Source: Atopsyche davidsoni
Taxonomy: Eukaryota; Arthropoda; Insecta; Trichoptera; Hydrobiosidae
Reading direction: 5' to 3'
DNA: 64,000 bases
Assembly (NCBI GenBank): GCA_022113835.1
Contig: JAILWY010000011.1
Span: 5,766,001-5,830,000, forward strand
The notes beneath the pieces are model-generated. The model was not told the DNA's origin, did not search any database, and saw only the letters and a list, made by a program, of their open reading frames with translations. A program made the translations under genes and the position numbers. Positions 10,216 through 22,875 of the stretch are shown piece after piece. Every line of letters begins with the position of its first letter. The stretch's first letter is position 1.

Positions 10216-11395
10216 TAGCTCCTGAAAGTTGCGATAAAAACGTATTATAACTACGTATTATTTATTTTCAATATATGAAATAGTCCACGTATACGTGCAT
10301 TGATATGATTTAAACTCATTGTGAAGATTATTTTATTTTCAAAATAATTTAACTCTATTCAGTCGTATCGCTTAATAATACGCTGTTTTTTTTTTTTGTC
10401 ATCTACTATAATGATATCCATTGTGTGTGGGTGTGTGTGTATGTTTCATCTTTTGGTTTTCTATAGTATATCTTAAAAGATACAACGCTGATTTTTTGCA
10501 CGTAAGTTCAGTAAGTTTTTTCGCAGTTATGTGCCGAATTTCAAAACGATAGGATAATATTTTCATTCATAAACTAATTAAATAAAACTATCAAATATGT
10601 TTTATATACGAATTATATGATTCTGTTGTTTACAGCGAGAATTTCAAATTTAGAATTTTTACAAAAAAACAAAATATGATGCTTCTAAGAAATTTCCAGT
10701 TTATGTCAGCTTGACACAAGTATCAATTTTATTTTTTAGTTGCGTTAGAAATTATTAATCACATCATTAATAACTTAAAATGCCTTCTAAAAAAAATAAC
10801 ACCGTCTAAGCACAGCAAACGTAATTAAAAAAGAATAGCACAATTGAACGTGATAAAGACTGCATCTAATATAGAACAGTGCAGTGAAAGTGATTCGTTG
10901 TTTGTGACACGAAATGTGATATTTCCTAGAATGGCTTTGCTTTCAAAATTAATATCTGGTTATTAAAAAAATATGTGTACAAAATATTCATCTAATTGTC
11001 AGCCAAACATATGTTCAAACACTATTGCATCGTTCATTGAATACGCTATTTTATGACGGGCTATAAAATAATACGCAGCAAACCAATTTCAGTTTTCAAT
11101 ATATTTTTATTTATCATGAGAATCCGATTATAAGATATGCACAGAAAAGCTTAAACAGCTCCCATATCATAAATGATATTTATTATCCGAATATTGGATA
11201 AGTATGCGAACGTTTGTGTATCTTTTTTTTTGTATTGAACCCTCAAAGGGGAGCACGTAGCTTATTACGAAAAACATCCCCCTACAGAATATCATTTCAA
11301 ATAACAATATTATAACCTTTGTAACCCACTTAAGCGTCCATCCACATTTGTCCAGTTGCCAATGCATCAGGTCTGTGTTCTCGTCCGTAAAATTC
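10216..11395. other. AT-rich spacer, nothing recognised
   Basis: Only a short TG-rich run at 10422-10445 stands out. The minus-strand 76-codon frame at 11167-11397 has no recognisable domain. Confidence 0.5.
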
Positions 11396-11605
11396 AAAAC
11401 AATGGCCAGGGATAGATAAAACCTAATGGTGGGCCGCGGTCGGGACCCGCCGTAAATTACGAATCTATACCCGAAAATAATGCCCCAATTCTGCCGGCCA
11501 TATTGTGGGGTTTTTAAAGCCTGCGTAAATTTTAAAATTTATATATTTTTTCAACCTACAGGATAACCTCGGCCCTCCTCGGCGGGATAAAAGAATGAAC
11601 TTTTA
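11396..11605. promoter_or_regulatory. GC-rich island
   Basis: Mixed-composition island with GGGCCGCGGTCGGGACCCG at 11431-11449, GGATAACCTCGG and a GATAA-containing word. No coding signal. Regulatory role inferred. Confidence 0.3.
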
Positions 11606-11965
11606 TATTATTAACGCGAAAATCTATTGGATTTCGTGTTTATTTGAGTTTATTATAAATTATGAAAACACGATTTATTCTCATATATATAAATTTATGT
11701 TTTCTAAAAATTACATGTTCTTTATTAATTAAATCTTATAAATGTTTACTTAAATTATAAAATGTTATTTGATATATTATTTATTTAATTTTTCAGTTCA
11801 GAAATTCGACAATATATCATTCCGTTGTGCATTTTTTTTTCATAGTTAATAGTTCAATTAATTTTTGATATAAAAAACGGCTGGCATATTAAAATTAAAA
11901 CAGCAGCGATGGAAGTAATAAAAATACGATTCATCGGGAGTACTTACTCATGAATTCTATTATAA
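11606..11965. other. AT-rich spacer, nothing recognised
   Basis: Very AT-rich; no repeat, gene or RNA signature seen. Confidence 0.6.
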
Positions 11966-12135
11966 TATTTTCCAGAGTCGCGAGCATATCGTCCGAAGGC
12001 AGCGTGCGTCTCTCTCTGTCTGGCATCGCTCCGCGGGGAGGGTGCGGGAGAGAGGGATGCAGATAGCCACCCCCTGATTCTTGACCGTTCCAATTTAAAA
12101 CTGGACATAGCTATTGTTGGAAGGGCGGCTCGTTA
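11966..12135. promoter_or_regulatory. GC-rich island
   Basis: Begins with TTCCAGAGTCGCGAGCATAT, continues through a CT run (CTCTCTCTGTCTGG) and CCGCGGGGAGGGTGCGGG. No coding potential. Regulatory role inferred. Confidence 0.3.
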
Positions 12136-12900
12136 CTTGTTTCTTAAATGTAATTTATTTTTAAAAAAATAATACAAAAGTCAAATAGCCCAGAGATTAC
12201 GCACATGAATAACCATTTGAAGATATACTTTAAATATGTAGTATTACAAATTTATCTAGTATGTCGTAATTTATTTTTAAAACTTATTAAAATTATTTTC
12301 TCGTTAGACGTATTTTATTGTACTTCGTTTTAATGAGAAAAAATTATAAAAGGCCTCTCGTGTATTGAAAAGACAGAGTTATTCTCAGTATACATCAAAA
12401 AATATTATATTAATTTTTTCACGACCTTAAAACAGCATTTAGATAATTTTCAAACAAAAATATTACATTTATAATAATAAATTTTTCTTTGTTTAATACA
12501 ACATATTATTTATTTACTTTTAATATGAAGACAGTATTGGGTTTTGACTATCTTCAAAAACTTAAGTATTTTGTACGCTTTTTTATTCTTCGGCGTGACT
12601 AGTTTCGCATCATTGAGGGTAGTGAGGTTTCGTAAATAATTTACAGATGCGCAAATGACAAGTGTCAAAAAATATCTAATAAAGTAAAAAATGAGAATAT
12701 TTAAATTCTAACAAGTACTTGATGTAATCTAAATATACATAGAGTATTTTATTATCAAAAAAATTTCCAATGGTTTAGTTTTGGTTATTTTTGTTGGTTA
12801 AGCTGTTTGTCTAGCATGTTATCAACAAAACTGTCCGTTGGTTTGTCTTTTGTGTTTTTTTAAATTTTTATATGCAATTAATTACATTGAAATATAATTA
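12136..12900. other. AT-rich spacer, nothing recognised
   Basis: No gene, RNA or repeat recognised. Confidence 0.6.
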
Positions 12901-13225
12901 ATACTAGTCCCTCGTATGTGCGGGGCTCGCCGCCCATGGCAGCCCGAGCGGCGCGCGACATTTGCATCCAAACGACTTCTGTTCTACTAAATGAGCCGAA
13001 AAACAAAACGAATGGCGATTCCTTATATTCTCGTTCGCTTAAACCCCACCGGGGGCATTGTCGTAGACCATCATATATTATATACACATCTAGTTTTTAT
13101 TTCAGGGGTGGCTTTTTCGATGCGCGGGGGGTGGAAAATAGGCTATGGACAAATAGACATTTATTCCGCCATGCTGTGATATTGAATGCGAAAGGGCGTT
13201 TTGAATTTTATTGCTGTGAATAAAA
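12901..13225. promoter_or_regulatory. GC-rich island with POU octamer
   Basis: CpG-rich at 12920-12960, with a perfect octamer ATTTGCAT at 12960-12967. Frames on both strands (101, 69 and 62 codons) overlap and carry no known domain, so they are read as compositional. Confidence 0.3.
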
Positions 13226-14565
13226 ATATATCCACTTTCTTATCTTGAATGTTTTGTATAAACATATTGTTTTATAGTATGTACAGAGCTAAATATTGAG
13301 TATGTATTGCATAGAGCTAAACTATAACATTAACGGTTACATTTTTAATACATATTATAATGGAATACCGCCAAGTACATTCATCAAAAAAATAATTAAT
13401 ATATTTTTAAAGCTTACGTTTGCTATTGCTTATTTTATACTATATTTAAGATCATACTTTTTTTTTTTTTCGTAAAACTAAAATCTAACACTATTCTGAT
13501 ATCAGAAGCTGGATATGTTCACAGAGAGGTTGTTTTTTTGTCGTGCGAGTGTTTGTAGATCCTTCCGGTTCATTTCGGATTCCTTCCGTATTTTATCATA
13601 AAAACGGGGAGCGCAAGAAGAAGCGGAAGTACGAATATACTCTCTGAATCCAAATTGAATTTCCGGGCAAGATAATCGGGAAATCTTACCATCTAAAGAA
13701 CATCCATTCACTGACACTCTACTGATTTGAATATTTATTTTCTTTTGTATGAATACATTCGCAACGCCAATGTTTCTATTCTGTGTGGATATTCCTTTAG
13801 AAATCACTCCTCTTAATTTAATCGATTGATTATATAACCAATGAATAAATTCATATATCAAAGATTCTATTCAGTTAATTTTGTATTTATTTATGTAAAT
13901 AGATATTTTTTAAAAAATCATGCACATAAACGACCTTTAATAAAACTTAATTCCAATGTTTTATTGTTTTGACTTCTGTATTGTATTTTTTTTCTTTATA
14001 TTTAATATTGTACCCGTATTGTACAAAAATAAAGAAAAATATATATTTTTTTAATACTTAATTAAACAATCAACTTTATTGTGGTCTTTCAAGCAATCTT
14101 AGGTGTTTTTATATTTAAATGTAAACGGATGTTTAACGAGTTTGTTATTCTGGTCATCAACCCATTATAGGGGATGGAGCTTGTAAAATTAAAAAAACCG
14201 CATTCTAAAATTTTATATTGCATGCATTCCTACCCTAACGACAGCTGATTATCCGTCCGAACACAAAGATTAAGTCGCAAATGAAACGGACGGGAATTAT
14301 TTTTATATTAAAAACAATAATACGACGTGTAGACATGGTTGTACAATATTAAAAAATATACAACAGAGGCGAACAAAACATCCGTGCTAACTTGATTTTT
14401 TTATAAATAATATTTGACAGCACATATTTAATTATTTTTTTATAAATCTTAAACACTTAAAATGATGAGATGTGATACGATTTATTCTGTTTTTTTTTTT
14501 TTTTAATATGAAATGTAATTTTGGTCCATAGGAGAGCCTGTAGGTAAGCTCTAGATAGTTCACAA
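13226..14565. other. AT-rich spacer with foldback end and an unassigned minus-strand ORF
   Basis: TGGAATACCGCCAAGTAC at 13361-13378 is a worn outer end of the foldback family seen at 4011-4425. A 119-codon minus-strand frame at 13502-13861 sits in somewhat less AT-rich DNA. Its product (for example LDGKISRLSCPEIQFGFREY) is not recognised and may be chance. Confidence 0.35.
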
Positions 14566-14885
14566 AATTAATTTGGTATCTCCGACATTCGTACGGTGGG
14601 ACTCCAACTTATCTCGCATGTACAAACTTCGACATTTTCCTACATTACAACACAGCATACCTATCCGGAATATCCGAATTCCAGAGGCCCACAATTTAAT
14701 CAACCTCCTCCAGCGGCCGCCGCGTCCTCTCGCCCCGTCCGGTCCTGGTGATGGAGCTTTTTATGGAGGTTTATTGACATTTGCAAGTGCCAAGGAACCC
14801 GGCGCACTTATAGCCTGCCGGACAAATTCCTCGAGAGCCTACCCCGACGCAATACCCTTCCGAGGGGTTGTTTTTATTTTTTAAA
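14566..14885. promoter_or_regulatory. GC-rich island
   Basis: Holds GCGGCCGCCGCG at 14714-14725 and TTTTTATGGAGGTTTATTG (Hox/Caudal-like TTTATGG and TTTATTG words) near 14758. The 103-codon frame has no known domain. Regulatory role inferred. Confidence 0.35.
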
Positions 14886-16065
14886 TGCGGAAGAATGTCT
14901 TTTCTCTTTTTGTAATTTTTCTGCTAATGATTTCAGCTTATTTGAGATGTTTGCGCGTTTTAATTTTGAGTATTTATTAGGACGCATCATTGACAAGTGT
15001 ATAGTTGATCAATATACCAGAAAGCTAGTTTTTTTTCAAAAACTTAATACTTGTAATAACGATTTTTCTTTTCATTTTAAATGTAAAACCATGGCCAAAA
15101 TCAACATATCCGTTATACAAATAATACATTTCATTATTTTTTAAAAAAATCCATTAACTGATTATTTAATTCTATAAATGTATAATTTACCTAATCAGTG
15201 ATTGAGAAGCGGTTAAATTAAGTATTCGGATAACATTAAACGCTTTTTTTCTGATAATATTTTTTAAATTTATTAAAAAGTAAAAGCCTTTATTTCAATA
15301 ATTTACACAAGTACGATTATCTAGTGAAACAGCATTTTGCCCAATGTTATATATAGTCACATTTAACAGCTTCGTCGCAAAATCATTTTTCAAGAATATT
15401 CTCATCGTTGCATGCATGATCTGATTAGTAGATTGGAAGCAAAATATACATTTTAGAGTGAAAAATTATAATCTATAAATATTTTATACTTTAATCAATG
15501 ATATTTATGTCCCACTGTATACTAAACGCGCATTGGAACAAGAGCAGGGAAAACACACAGATTATCATAATAATATGGATAGTTTTGATATTTTTATTGT
15601 CTTCAGTGGCTATCCTAGTGTAAGAATTTTTTTATCTCTGCTGTAAAATAAAATATTATATGTATTTAAAAATTCAACAGCAAACTATATTTTTTTGTTA
15701 CATACCTATGCTATTTATTTTCTTAATTATTACGTTTTTAAGTGATCTATTTTATGTGATTAAGCATATTTTTTTTTCACACATTGAAAATGATTAAAGA
15801 AAACTCTCAGAAAATATCATCGTGACTTGTGAGGGATCTATTTTGTCATTGTTGATTGCTCTTTGTGGGCTGTACAAACACAAAAAATATAAAAACATAA
15901 GATTTACAAAATATTTATAGCTGGAGCTTATGTGAGATCATATACATGGAATATTTCAGCTTGTAAAATTTTCAATATTGAAAAAACAATAGCTATTATT
16001 TTTATAGTTATTGAGGATTCCCGATTTATCATAAAACTTCAATAAAATTATACGAGCAGCTCTTT
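14886..16065. other. AT-rich spacer with SINE-tail fragment
   Basis: At 15790-15835 the words ATTAAAGAAAACTCTCAG and AATATCATCGTGACTTGTG match the minus-strand SINE tail seen at 53871-54078. Otherwise nothing recognised. Confidence 0.45.
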
Positions 16066-16215
16066 TCCGTCCATATTGAATTATCCGCACCTCCCTCAAA
16101 CCCCCAACCCCCCCGAAGGAACGCGCTTTATTAAATTGACCAGACTACCCCCCGCCCCTCTTGGCACTATATCTCATAGATACTGGGAGGACTCATAGCC
16201 TACGGAGCCTCATCT
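16066..16215. promoter_or_regulatory. C-rich island with repeated 22-bp motif, copy 1
   Basis: C-rich runs (CAAACCCCCAACCCCCCCG near 16097) are followed by CTTGGCACTATATCTCATAG at 16160. The same 22-bp word occurs with one change in the next island at 16857-16878. Confidence 0.35.
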
Positions 16216-16834
16216 TTCAGAAAACCTTACGTTGCTTCAACAAACTAACAATGTTAATTATAAACAATATGACGACCGTTTCATTAATCTTTCGTGTTAA
16301 TTATACTATTAAAACCCGTCCACTTTTTTTCAATTTTCTTACGTTATCATTTTTTCATCAATCTTCCAACTATATAGCTGAATGAAAACTGTATCCGAAT
16401 ATCGTAAAGACCGTCTACTGTTAAAAATGCAGTGCCTCGGATGGTTCGATTATAAATAAAATGCTGTCAAATGATAGTATATAGACTGTAAAGACATGGT
16501 ATAATTGTGACGAATCTAAATGGGTTTTTTGTTTCCAGGTCACACACTTTCTTTGAGAATTATGGTTTTTACTAAATAGGACTCTTTAAAATCAGTTTCA
16601 GAATTAATTAAGCTTATACGTTTAATAATATTAATTCGCTGTTTTTTTTTTTAAATATTAATAAACATTGTTTAATGAGATGATTTATTTTAATAATATT
16701 TTGCCAACTGGACATATTTTCAAGTTTTATTTTGTGCTTTATATTTGTATTTAATACTAAATAACCTAAGCATAATAATGTGGTACAGTTCTCGTCCATT
16801 TGTTAAATACATTTTTCAGGATGTTTACCGTGTC
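16216..16834. other. AT-rich spacer between paired islands
   Basis: No gene or known repeat recognised. Confidence 0.5.
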
Positions 16835-16985
16835 CTTAGCCAGTCGTGCCTCCTCGCTTGGCACTCTATCTCATAGATCTCCCGCCCCGCTCGCTCCTGA
16901 AACTAAAAGTTCAATCCTGAAAATTACTGGCTTCGGTTGAATGTTCTAAAAACGGATTGGCCGTGGAGCCGTTTATTCGTAATTA
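16835..16985. promoter_or_regulatory. GC-rich island with repeated 22-bp motif, copy 2
   Basis: CTTGGCACTCTATCTCATAG at 16857 repeats the motif of 16160-16181, here followed by CCCGCCCCGC. GGATTGGCCG near 16954 contains an inverted CCAAT box. Confidence 0.35.
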
Positions 16986-18676
16986 GAATTTAAAAGTACT
17001 CCAATTGTTCGCTGTTTGGATCGCAGTGCAGTCAGGACTTAGTCTCCCAATTAGAATTCCGCCGAGAATATATGTGAAGGCTTTTAATAAAGAATTGTAA
17101 ATTTTGCAACAGTACACAACGGAGGTTTGGAAGGATCGACTACGCCTGGAGTTTGAAAACATTGATTTTGAATAAAGTCCGTACATTGAAAACGAATCCA
17201 AAAAACTCAAGAGCCTTACTGCTTCGTTTACTCTTAAAAAATTAGGGTGAAATATATATAAATACTTCTTATAATGTTATGAAATAAAGCAGAAATACTG
17301 AGACATTTTGTACGGGTTCACAATATTCAGAACTTAGTACGTCTTTTTTTAATTAACGAAAATAAATTATAGAAACTCATCAAAAGTATAGGGATCTGGA
17401 AATATTTAGAATTATCAATGACACCAAGTCTACAAATCCGCAGTAAAGAAAATATTGCAAAATAATGCAAATCTTGTATAATGAAGCCTAAGAGAATCTT
17501 TACAGATTGGTATAAAAACCTTCTTTTTTTTTTAATCTAGTGAGAATAAAGTATCCCTAAAATAAGGCTTACTTAACTTATAACGTGGAACTTAAAATAA
17601 TAAATATATAACTTCACCATAGTCTTTGCGTGTTTTCAAATGGTAGTTTCAAGTTTCTCCCAAATAAAACTGTGAAGTCTGTAAAATATATACTAATGGT
17701 AAGAAAATCCTGTACAGTAGGGAAATTTTTTTCTTAAAATTATACACGGTTTCAAAGAACCAAAAATTAACGTATATACAAAAAGCAGCACTTTTTTTTT
17801 TGTTTATTAAAGTAGTTTTTGCATTCAGTGTAATCTGATTCCGCTTACAGTTACCACGATGACGGTACAGTTTATTAGTTTATTTACAATCATGGGAACT
17901 CGACTTATTGAGAGATCCACACAATGGCGCATGTGGCAGACATAACCTCGCGGAGACAATAATTTTAACTCTACCGTTAAGAGGTTGATATCATTTTAAA
18001 GGCCCGACCTCCTATAAAGCATGTCATTTAGTTTAATTTCATACTTTCACCTCATTTTTTTTATATTCTTCGAGTGATTGTAAAGAACTTCTCGGTATGG
18101 GAACTATTTCGATTTGTCGTTGAATTCATTGTATCAAGTACTTGAATATAACAGTGGTTTTGTAATAATTTTGTGCCTATGGGAAAACATTGAATTGTTA
18201 TTTATCTACGTCAATAATTATGACGTATAAGTATGTTAAAAAGAAATCCGTACAAACTAAGTGCAATAATTGAAAGATAAACGATATTTGAGGTTTACTT
18301 TTAGTTACATGAACGAGGTACCTATAACGCATACTAATAATTTTTATCAAATTTCTTGATACTAAAATATTGCTTTATGGTTTTATTTATAATAAAATTA
18401 AAAATACTTGTTTTAATTACTATATTATAGGAGTGAAAAAAAGGAACCATCCATGATTTACGTAAGCATATTTTAGTACTTGACAATATACGTACACACT
18501 CATCCACACAATTGACTTCATCCATATTCATACATACAATCCATAATCATCCATTGTGTTTTCACTGAAGTGAACCATTATTGCTGTACCTTTAATAGTG
18601 TTTTTATGGTGGGCAGAGCCCGTACAGCCGGCTTTTTTGCAAAGTATGTTGTAGGTCCAATCGCCGCATACTATTT
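16986..18676. other. AT-rich spacer, nothing recognised
   Basis: A perfect octamer on the minus strand (ATGCAAAT at 17465-17472) is the only motif noted. No gene recognised. Confidence 0.5.
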
Positions 18677-18890
18677 CATCGTACAACCGCGTAATCACTC
18701 AATCGCATTATCATACTATCCTAAATGTATTGTGTCGTCGCGTAGATCTCTCGGTCACATAAACATACTATGAGTATCCTAAATTTATCGTGTTGTCGCA
18801 TAATCACTCGGTCGCAAAATCATACTCTCTTAAATTAATCGTTTCGTCGCGTGATGACTTCATATTCACGTTAAAATGCTAATTATTGCA
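18677..18890. repeat. Imperfect tandem array, unit about 50-58 bp, four units
   Basis: Successive units start near 18677, 18733, 18791 and 18842. Each carries TCGTCGCGTAATCACTC-like and ATCATACT.TCCTAAAT-like words, decaying to the right. The 67-codon frame here is a by-product of the repeat. Confidence 0.7.
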
Positions 18891-19600
18891 CTTAGTCATT
18901 GCATCATATAATCGCCAAAACATATAATTATACTTTTATCAGCTCATAATTGCGTCTCAAATTCATCGCCATAAATTAATCATTCTTCGAGTAATAATTC
19001 TATTTGGTTATTCTTGAATGATTTCATTGAAATAAAAACAATTTTTTTTTGTATAAGGTGTTTCTCAAAATAAAATATAAACTTAAGCAACGTAGCTTTT
19101 CTTGTAACTCCTACAAATTTCATTGACATTCATGTATTCAATAAATATAATGGAATTAAGTGTACTGGTTGCATATGTGCTCCGTTTTTTTTAAAGTCCT
19201 ACTTCGTTTGTGTTTTTTCAATAGAATCCGTACGACAAAATGAAATCCGACAAATAAACCACGAATTATCGTAATCACAACCAAAGACACAATGGTCGCA
19301 CCATCTTTGTGATTTTTCTGCCATTTCATTATTTATTGTTTTGGTTTTATTGAACTGCGCCGGATACAAGAACATGTGTCGACCATAAAGCAAGCTATTA
19401 TCGACGTATGAATTCATCTTCATCTTCAACAGACGCCTCTTTATAGCAGGCTAAGACTAATTTAATCAATTGTTTGAAAAAAAAAAAAAAAAACATTGTA
19501 TACAACCATTTTCCAACTGCAAATTAGATTTAATTACTCTCCCGTATTTATGAAACGCATTTTTCGGAATAATATATTTGGCCTACGGTAGATGATTTTT
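18891..19600. other. AT-rich spacer, nothing recognised
   Basis: An A run at 19478-19493 and a minus-strand 76-codon frame at 19199-19429 without known domains. Confidence 0.5.
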
Positions 19601-19604
19601 CAAG

Positions 19605-19690
19605 GAAAATTTAGTGAAAAGAGGCATTGAAAGGAGGAACGTGGATATAAAATTTATACCGGTGGCTGGAAGTTTAGATATCAGATTCGT
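19605..19690 (+). mobile_element. LINE fragment (reverse-transcriptase C-terminal region)
   Basis: GGCATTGAAAGGAGGAACGT and ACCGGTGGCTGG match at DNA level the corresponding segments at 29035-29090 (+), 32160-32230 (-) and 56100-56170 (-). In the best copy these encode the segment before LVRLAQDR. This copy is frameshifted. Confidence 0.6.
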
Positions 19691-19924
19691 TGCGTATAAT
19701 TTTTATAGTAAATATTTACTATTTTATATATACTTCATTTTATGTTTATTTATACCTCTGATATGTATGAAATCGTGACTGTAAATATAATTAATCAAGA
19801 AAATATTTAAAGAAACTTTTTATGTATTTAGTAAATATGATATATCTGCAATAGGGTGATTATCACTGTAGTGTATTTTTATGGCTCTTTTTCGATATTA
19901 ATTGCGGCATAATATAATCGTAAT

Positions 19925-20270
19925 CATATTTGTAATAATTCAGAGTGCCGTCAATTAAGCGAAAAGCGCAGAGTGATGATCGCACGTACCGCGGCACTCA
20001 AAAATCGTCTCGAGAGCCTCCCCGCCCATACTGCTTACAATACCTGCAGATATTTTTCACAATACAACACACGCGGGGCACAACGGAGTCGAGCACGCGC
20101 CCTCGAGCCTCGCTTGTCTCGGCTGACAATTGTCATCCACCTGTCAGGGGTGGAGAGGGAGCCACGAGGGCCGCGGCCCGCCTCATTAGTCCGCGGCCCG
20201 AGGGTTCTCGACCCCTGCGACACATGCGGCGCGGCGCACACTGAGGGTAAATCAGCGCTACCCCTTTCTT
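19925..20270. promoter_or_regulatory. CpG-rich island with CACCTG E-box
   Basis: Dense CpG from 19980 to 20250. CACCTG lies at 20138-20143, beside GACAATTGTC (palindrome with CAATTG) at 20126-20135. Four overlapping frames of 68-104 codons on both strands reflect composition. Regulatory role inferred. Confidence 0.4.
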
Positions 20271-20452
20271 ATGAGCTATTATTGTGACTTGCCTGTTTGC
20301 TGTTTTTTTTTTTTTTTTTTTTGCGAAAATGCTTTTCCGGATATACATTATGTATTGAGAATGATATGTATTATACTGTGAATTCATTCGAATGTGTTTG
20401 AAGGTAAGCAGTGCGTCTATCAACCGTTGAAAAATAAATGTAAAATCTAAAC

Positions 20453-20860
20453 GAATTTTCCAGTTTGGATTGGGCGTTAATCAGATGCGTATGTATTACC
20501 CATTACGGGTTTATTATATTATTACTAATATGGATTAGGCACATTAGTTCATACATAGAAGATGATTTAAAGAAACTCTCAGAAAAATATATTCGTGATT
20601 TGTGTGGGATTCCAGTGCTTGCAAATCACTAAATATTGGTTGGCCTGGGCACATTGGTTCATATGTAGAGTACGATTGTTAAAAATTCTCGATACACGGA
20701 AGTGATTCGTTAGTACAAGGATTAGTACACCGGCCATGTAAGCCAGGGGATGTGGGTTCAAATCCCACACAAATCACGGTGATATTTTTCTGAGAGTTTC
20801 TTTAAATCATCTTCTATGTATGAACTAATGTGCCTAATCATATTAGTAATAATTATTCAC
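20453..20860. mobile_element. Compound of inverted tRNA-derived SINE pieces
   Basis: The left part (20460-20630) is a SINE head on the plus strand joined to a reversed SINE tail. A second reversed tail piece follows (20643-20700). Then comes a nearly complete plus-strand copy with acceptor-like GATTCGT, A-box-like TAGTACAAGG, B box GGTTCAAATCC (20757-20767) and tail to about 20855. The tRNA-like T stem GTGGG/CCCAC around TTCAAAT is intact. Confidence 0.75.
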
Positions 20861-21035
20861 TACAAACAAAATTACTTAGTAAAACTTCATATTTATCAAC
20901 AAATTTTTGCTGTAGGCGCGCTTTCATCATTCCAAGGCTTTTTTCAGATACTGAAAAAGTCTGAAGACTTTGAAAGAGTGTTTATTTAAATCTTTAAACC
21001 ATTTGACTTTTCATATTTAATGTATTTTTATTGTT

Positions 21036-21285
21036 TTGCTTTCGCCCACTGCATTCGGCAAGACGTCGACACGGATACGAATGCATATCAAAAATTCCCT
21101 CTCGCTGCAGCTTCCGAGGACTCGTGAAGGTGGAGTGGCTCCGGTTCGCTACTTCCACCCCCAGCCTCCACCCCCGCCCCTAGCTCAAACAGACTCCGCG
21201 CGTACCTGCAGGTCTGCAGCAAATGTAGCCATCATTGTTACCTTGGAGAAGTCACGGGGACTCGAGTGGGAAGATCAAGGAAAAA
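21036..21285. promoter_or_regulatory. GC-rich island
   Basis: Holds GACGTCGACACGG near 21063, C-rich runs and TACCTGCAGGTCTGCAG near 21204 with an ACCTGCAGGT palindrome. The 89-codon frame has no known domain. Confidence 0.35.
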
Positions 21286-21909
21286 TTGTCACTGTTTTTA
21301 ATTAGAGATATTCCTACTCATAGTTATTGTCTTGCTTGACTTTTGAATGTCTCCACTGACTAGGCCTTGTTTTTGATTTTAAACATTCTCAATGAAGTGA
21401 ATTTCCATTGAACAAAAATATTACTAAGCCTTGTTTTTTTTTAAATAATCGAATATTATTACAAAGTATTGATTTTCAAGAGTATTACTGATTTTGTGGT
21501 AGATTAATGTGTATATTATAATAAATTCAATTCAAGCATTCAAAAAAAATTATATACTATGGATATAAATAACTTATTTTATGAAACAGATATCTTCACT
21601 TTTCACATCAAATTATAGAGAAAGAAAAAACATTTAATTTTAAAGATTATAAGATCAAAAAACTATTTTTTTTATGTTGAGAAAATCGTTTAAGCGACTA
21701 ATCTGCATTTTTTGTGTGTAATTAAATGCCAGCTCAATTAAACCCATTCGACATAGAAGATATAAATATTTTTAGTACTTTCTAATCGGTTTAAATTTAC
21801 TAGTCCTTATACATTTACACGAAAATGTCATCATAACCTCAATATCTCAGTCAGCATTTAATAACTTTACCACTGAGCAAATGTACAATCGTAAAGATTT
21901 ATAAAAATT
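21286..21909. other. AT-rich spacer, nothing recognised
   Basis: No gene or repeat recognised. No further upstream part of histone H3 is detectable here. Confidence 0.55.
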
Positions 21910-22005
21910 TATCTCGTCAGTATATCCGAGGACATCAACGTGTGCGCCATCCGCGCCAAGTACGTCACCATCATTCCCATGGACATCCATAGCATCCGAA
22001 GGTAG
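21910..22005 (+). pseudogene. Histone H3 C-terminal fragment
   Basis: Codons from TAT 21910 to AGG 22002 read YLVSISEDINVCAIRAKYVT then IIPMDIHSIRR, ending at TAG 22003-22005. This aligns with the H3 histone-fold C-terminus from Tyr99 to Arg129 at about two thirds identity. The diagnostic Cys110, the core ED.N.CAI.AK.VTI.P.DI and the terminal RR are kept. The stop falls where H3 has Ile130. Upstream in frame is a TAA seven codons before Tyr99, so the rest of H3 is absent. GC-ending codons (GAC ATC AAC GTG TGC GCC) contrast with AT-rich flanks, as in histone genes. Best read as a truncated pseudogene or transposed fragment. Confidence 0.75.
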
Positions 22006-22875
22006 CGATTCGGCGTCATAGTCATTAATATCTTATCTTCGTCCAGCCAATTCAAAGGACAACAGATCCGACGACGAACAATCAAACATCTTGATTGATG
22101 TCTTGTCATTTGCTGCACGTCCAAATTAAAGAAACGTACAATAATGACCGAGTGGTCATGGATTTCCGGCAGATAACCAACAACGTAGAACCACACAAAT
22201 TCAGAAATAATCGCCGTCCCAATTATTATTCAAACGTTGGGGAACATCCAATAAAAGTGTGACCGCAATTTACGACAAATCATTTAATAAATCTATGTTT
22301 CTCCACGCCTCCTTGCACACAATGGACGCGACCCGTCCAAGGCGGTCCGGCCGCAGGCAGTCACACTTCTGGGCAAATCCAACTTTTTCTTAATGACACC
22401 ATCATGCTGTAAAAGAATCTAATAAAAACGTATGCTTTAAACACGTGAAACGATGGGAAAGGTCTTGAATATTTTTTCAACATACAGAGGAGTGATCACT
22501 TGTTGTTAGTTGATTAAGATTATTGAATCCAAATCAAAATCTCTGGAGATGGTCCGTGCACATCTAAGTACCCAAATATACAAGAATCCAAATCAACCTA
22601 CAAAATCACGGTGCTTGAATATTATAGATTACGGCCACATACCTTTTCACCTGTGTTTTAAAAATGCGGACTTCTTTCGCCGTTCGCTTTCTGTGTTTTT
22701 TTTTTTTTTACTCGCGCAACACAGTTGTGAGACCCCTGGCCAAACGCATTCGACACTTGCCGCAGAGAATTACGTATCACTTGTTGTCTTTATTCACAGG
22801 ACGCACAATGGGTGACGCGTCAATGCAGAACCGCGCCGCTCCACGGACCCCGCGGGGGCCCCGGACTGGACCTCC
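22006..22875. other. Mixed spacer downstream of the H3 relic
   Basis: No other histone fragment was recognised. Small CpG patches lie at 22310-22375 (GGCGGTCCGGCCGC) and 22810-22870 (GGACCCCGCGGGGGCCCC). A long T run at 22698-22709. The 95-codon minus frame at 21909-22196 is the antisense shadow of the H3 relic. Confidence 0.4.

Noticed and set aside
13502..13861. 119-codon minus-strand frame as a gene
   Set aside because: No recognised domain, no clear promoter or splice context. Kept only as a note.
21909..22196. 95-codon minus-strand frame
   Set aside because: It is the antisense of the histone H3 relic and has no independent support.
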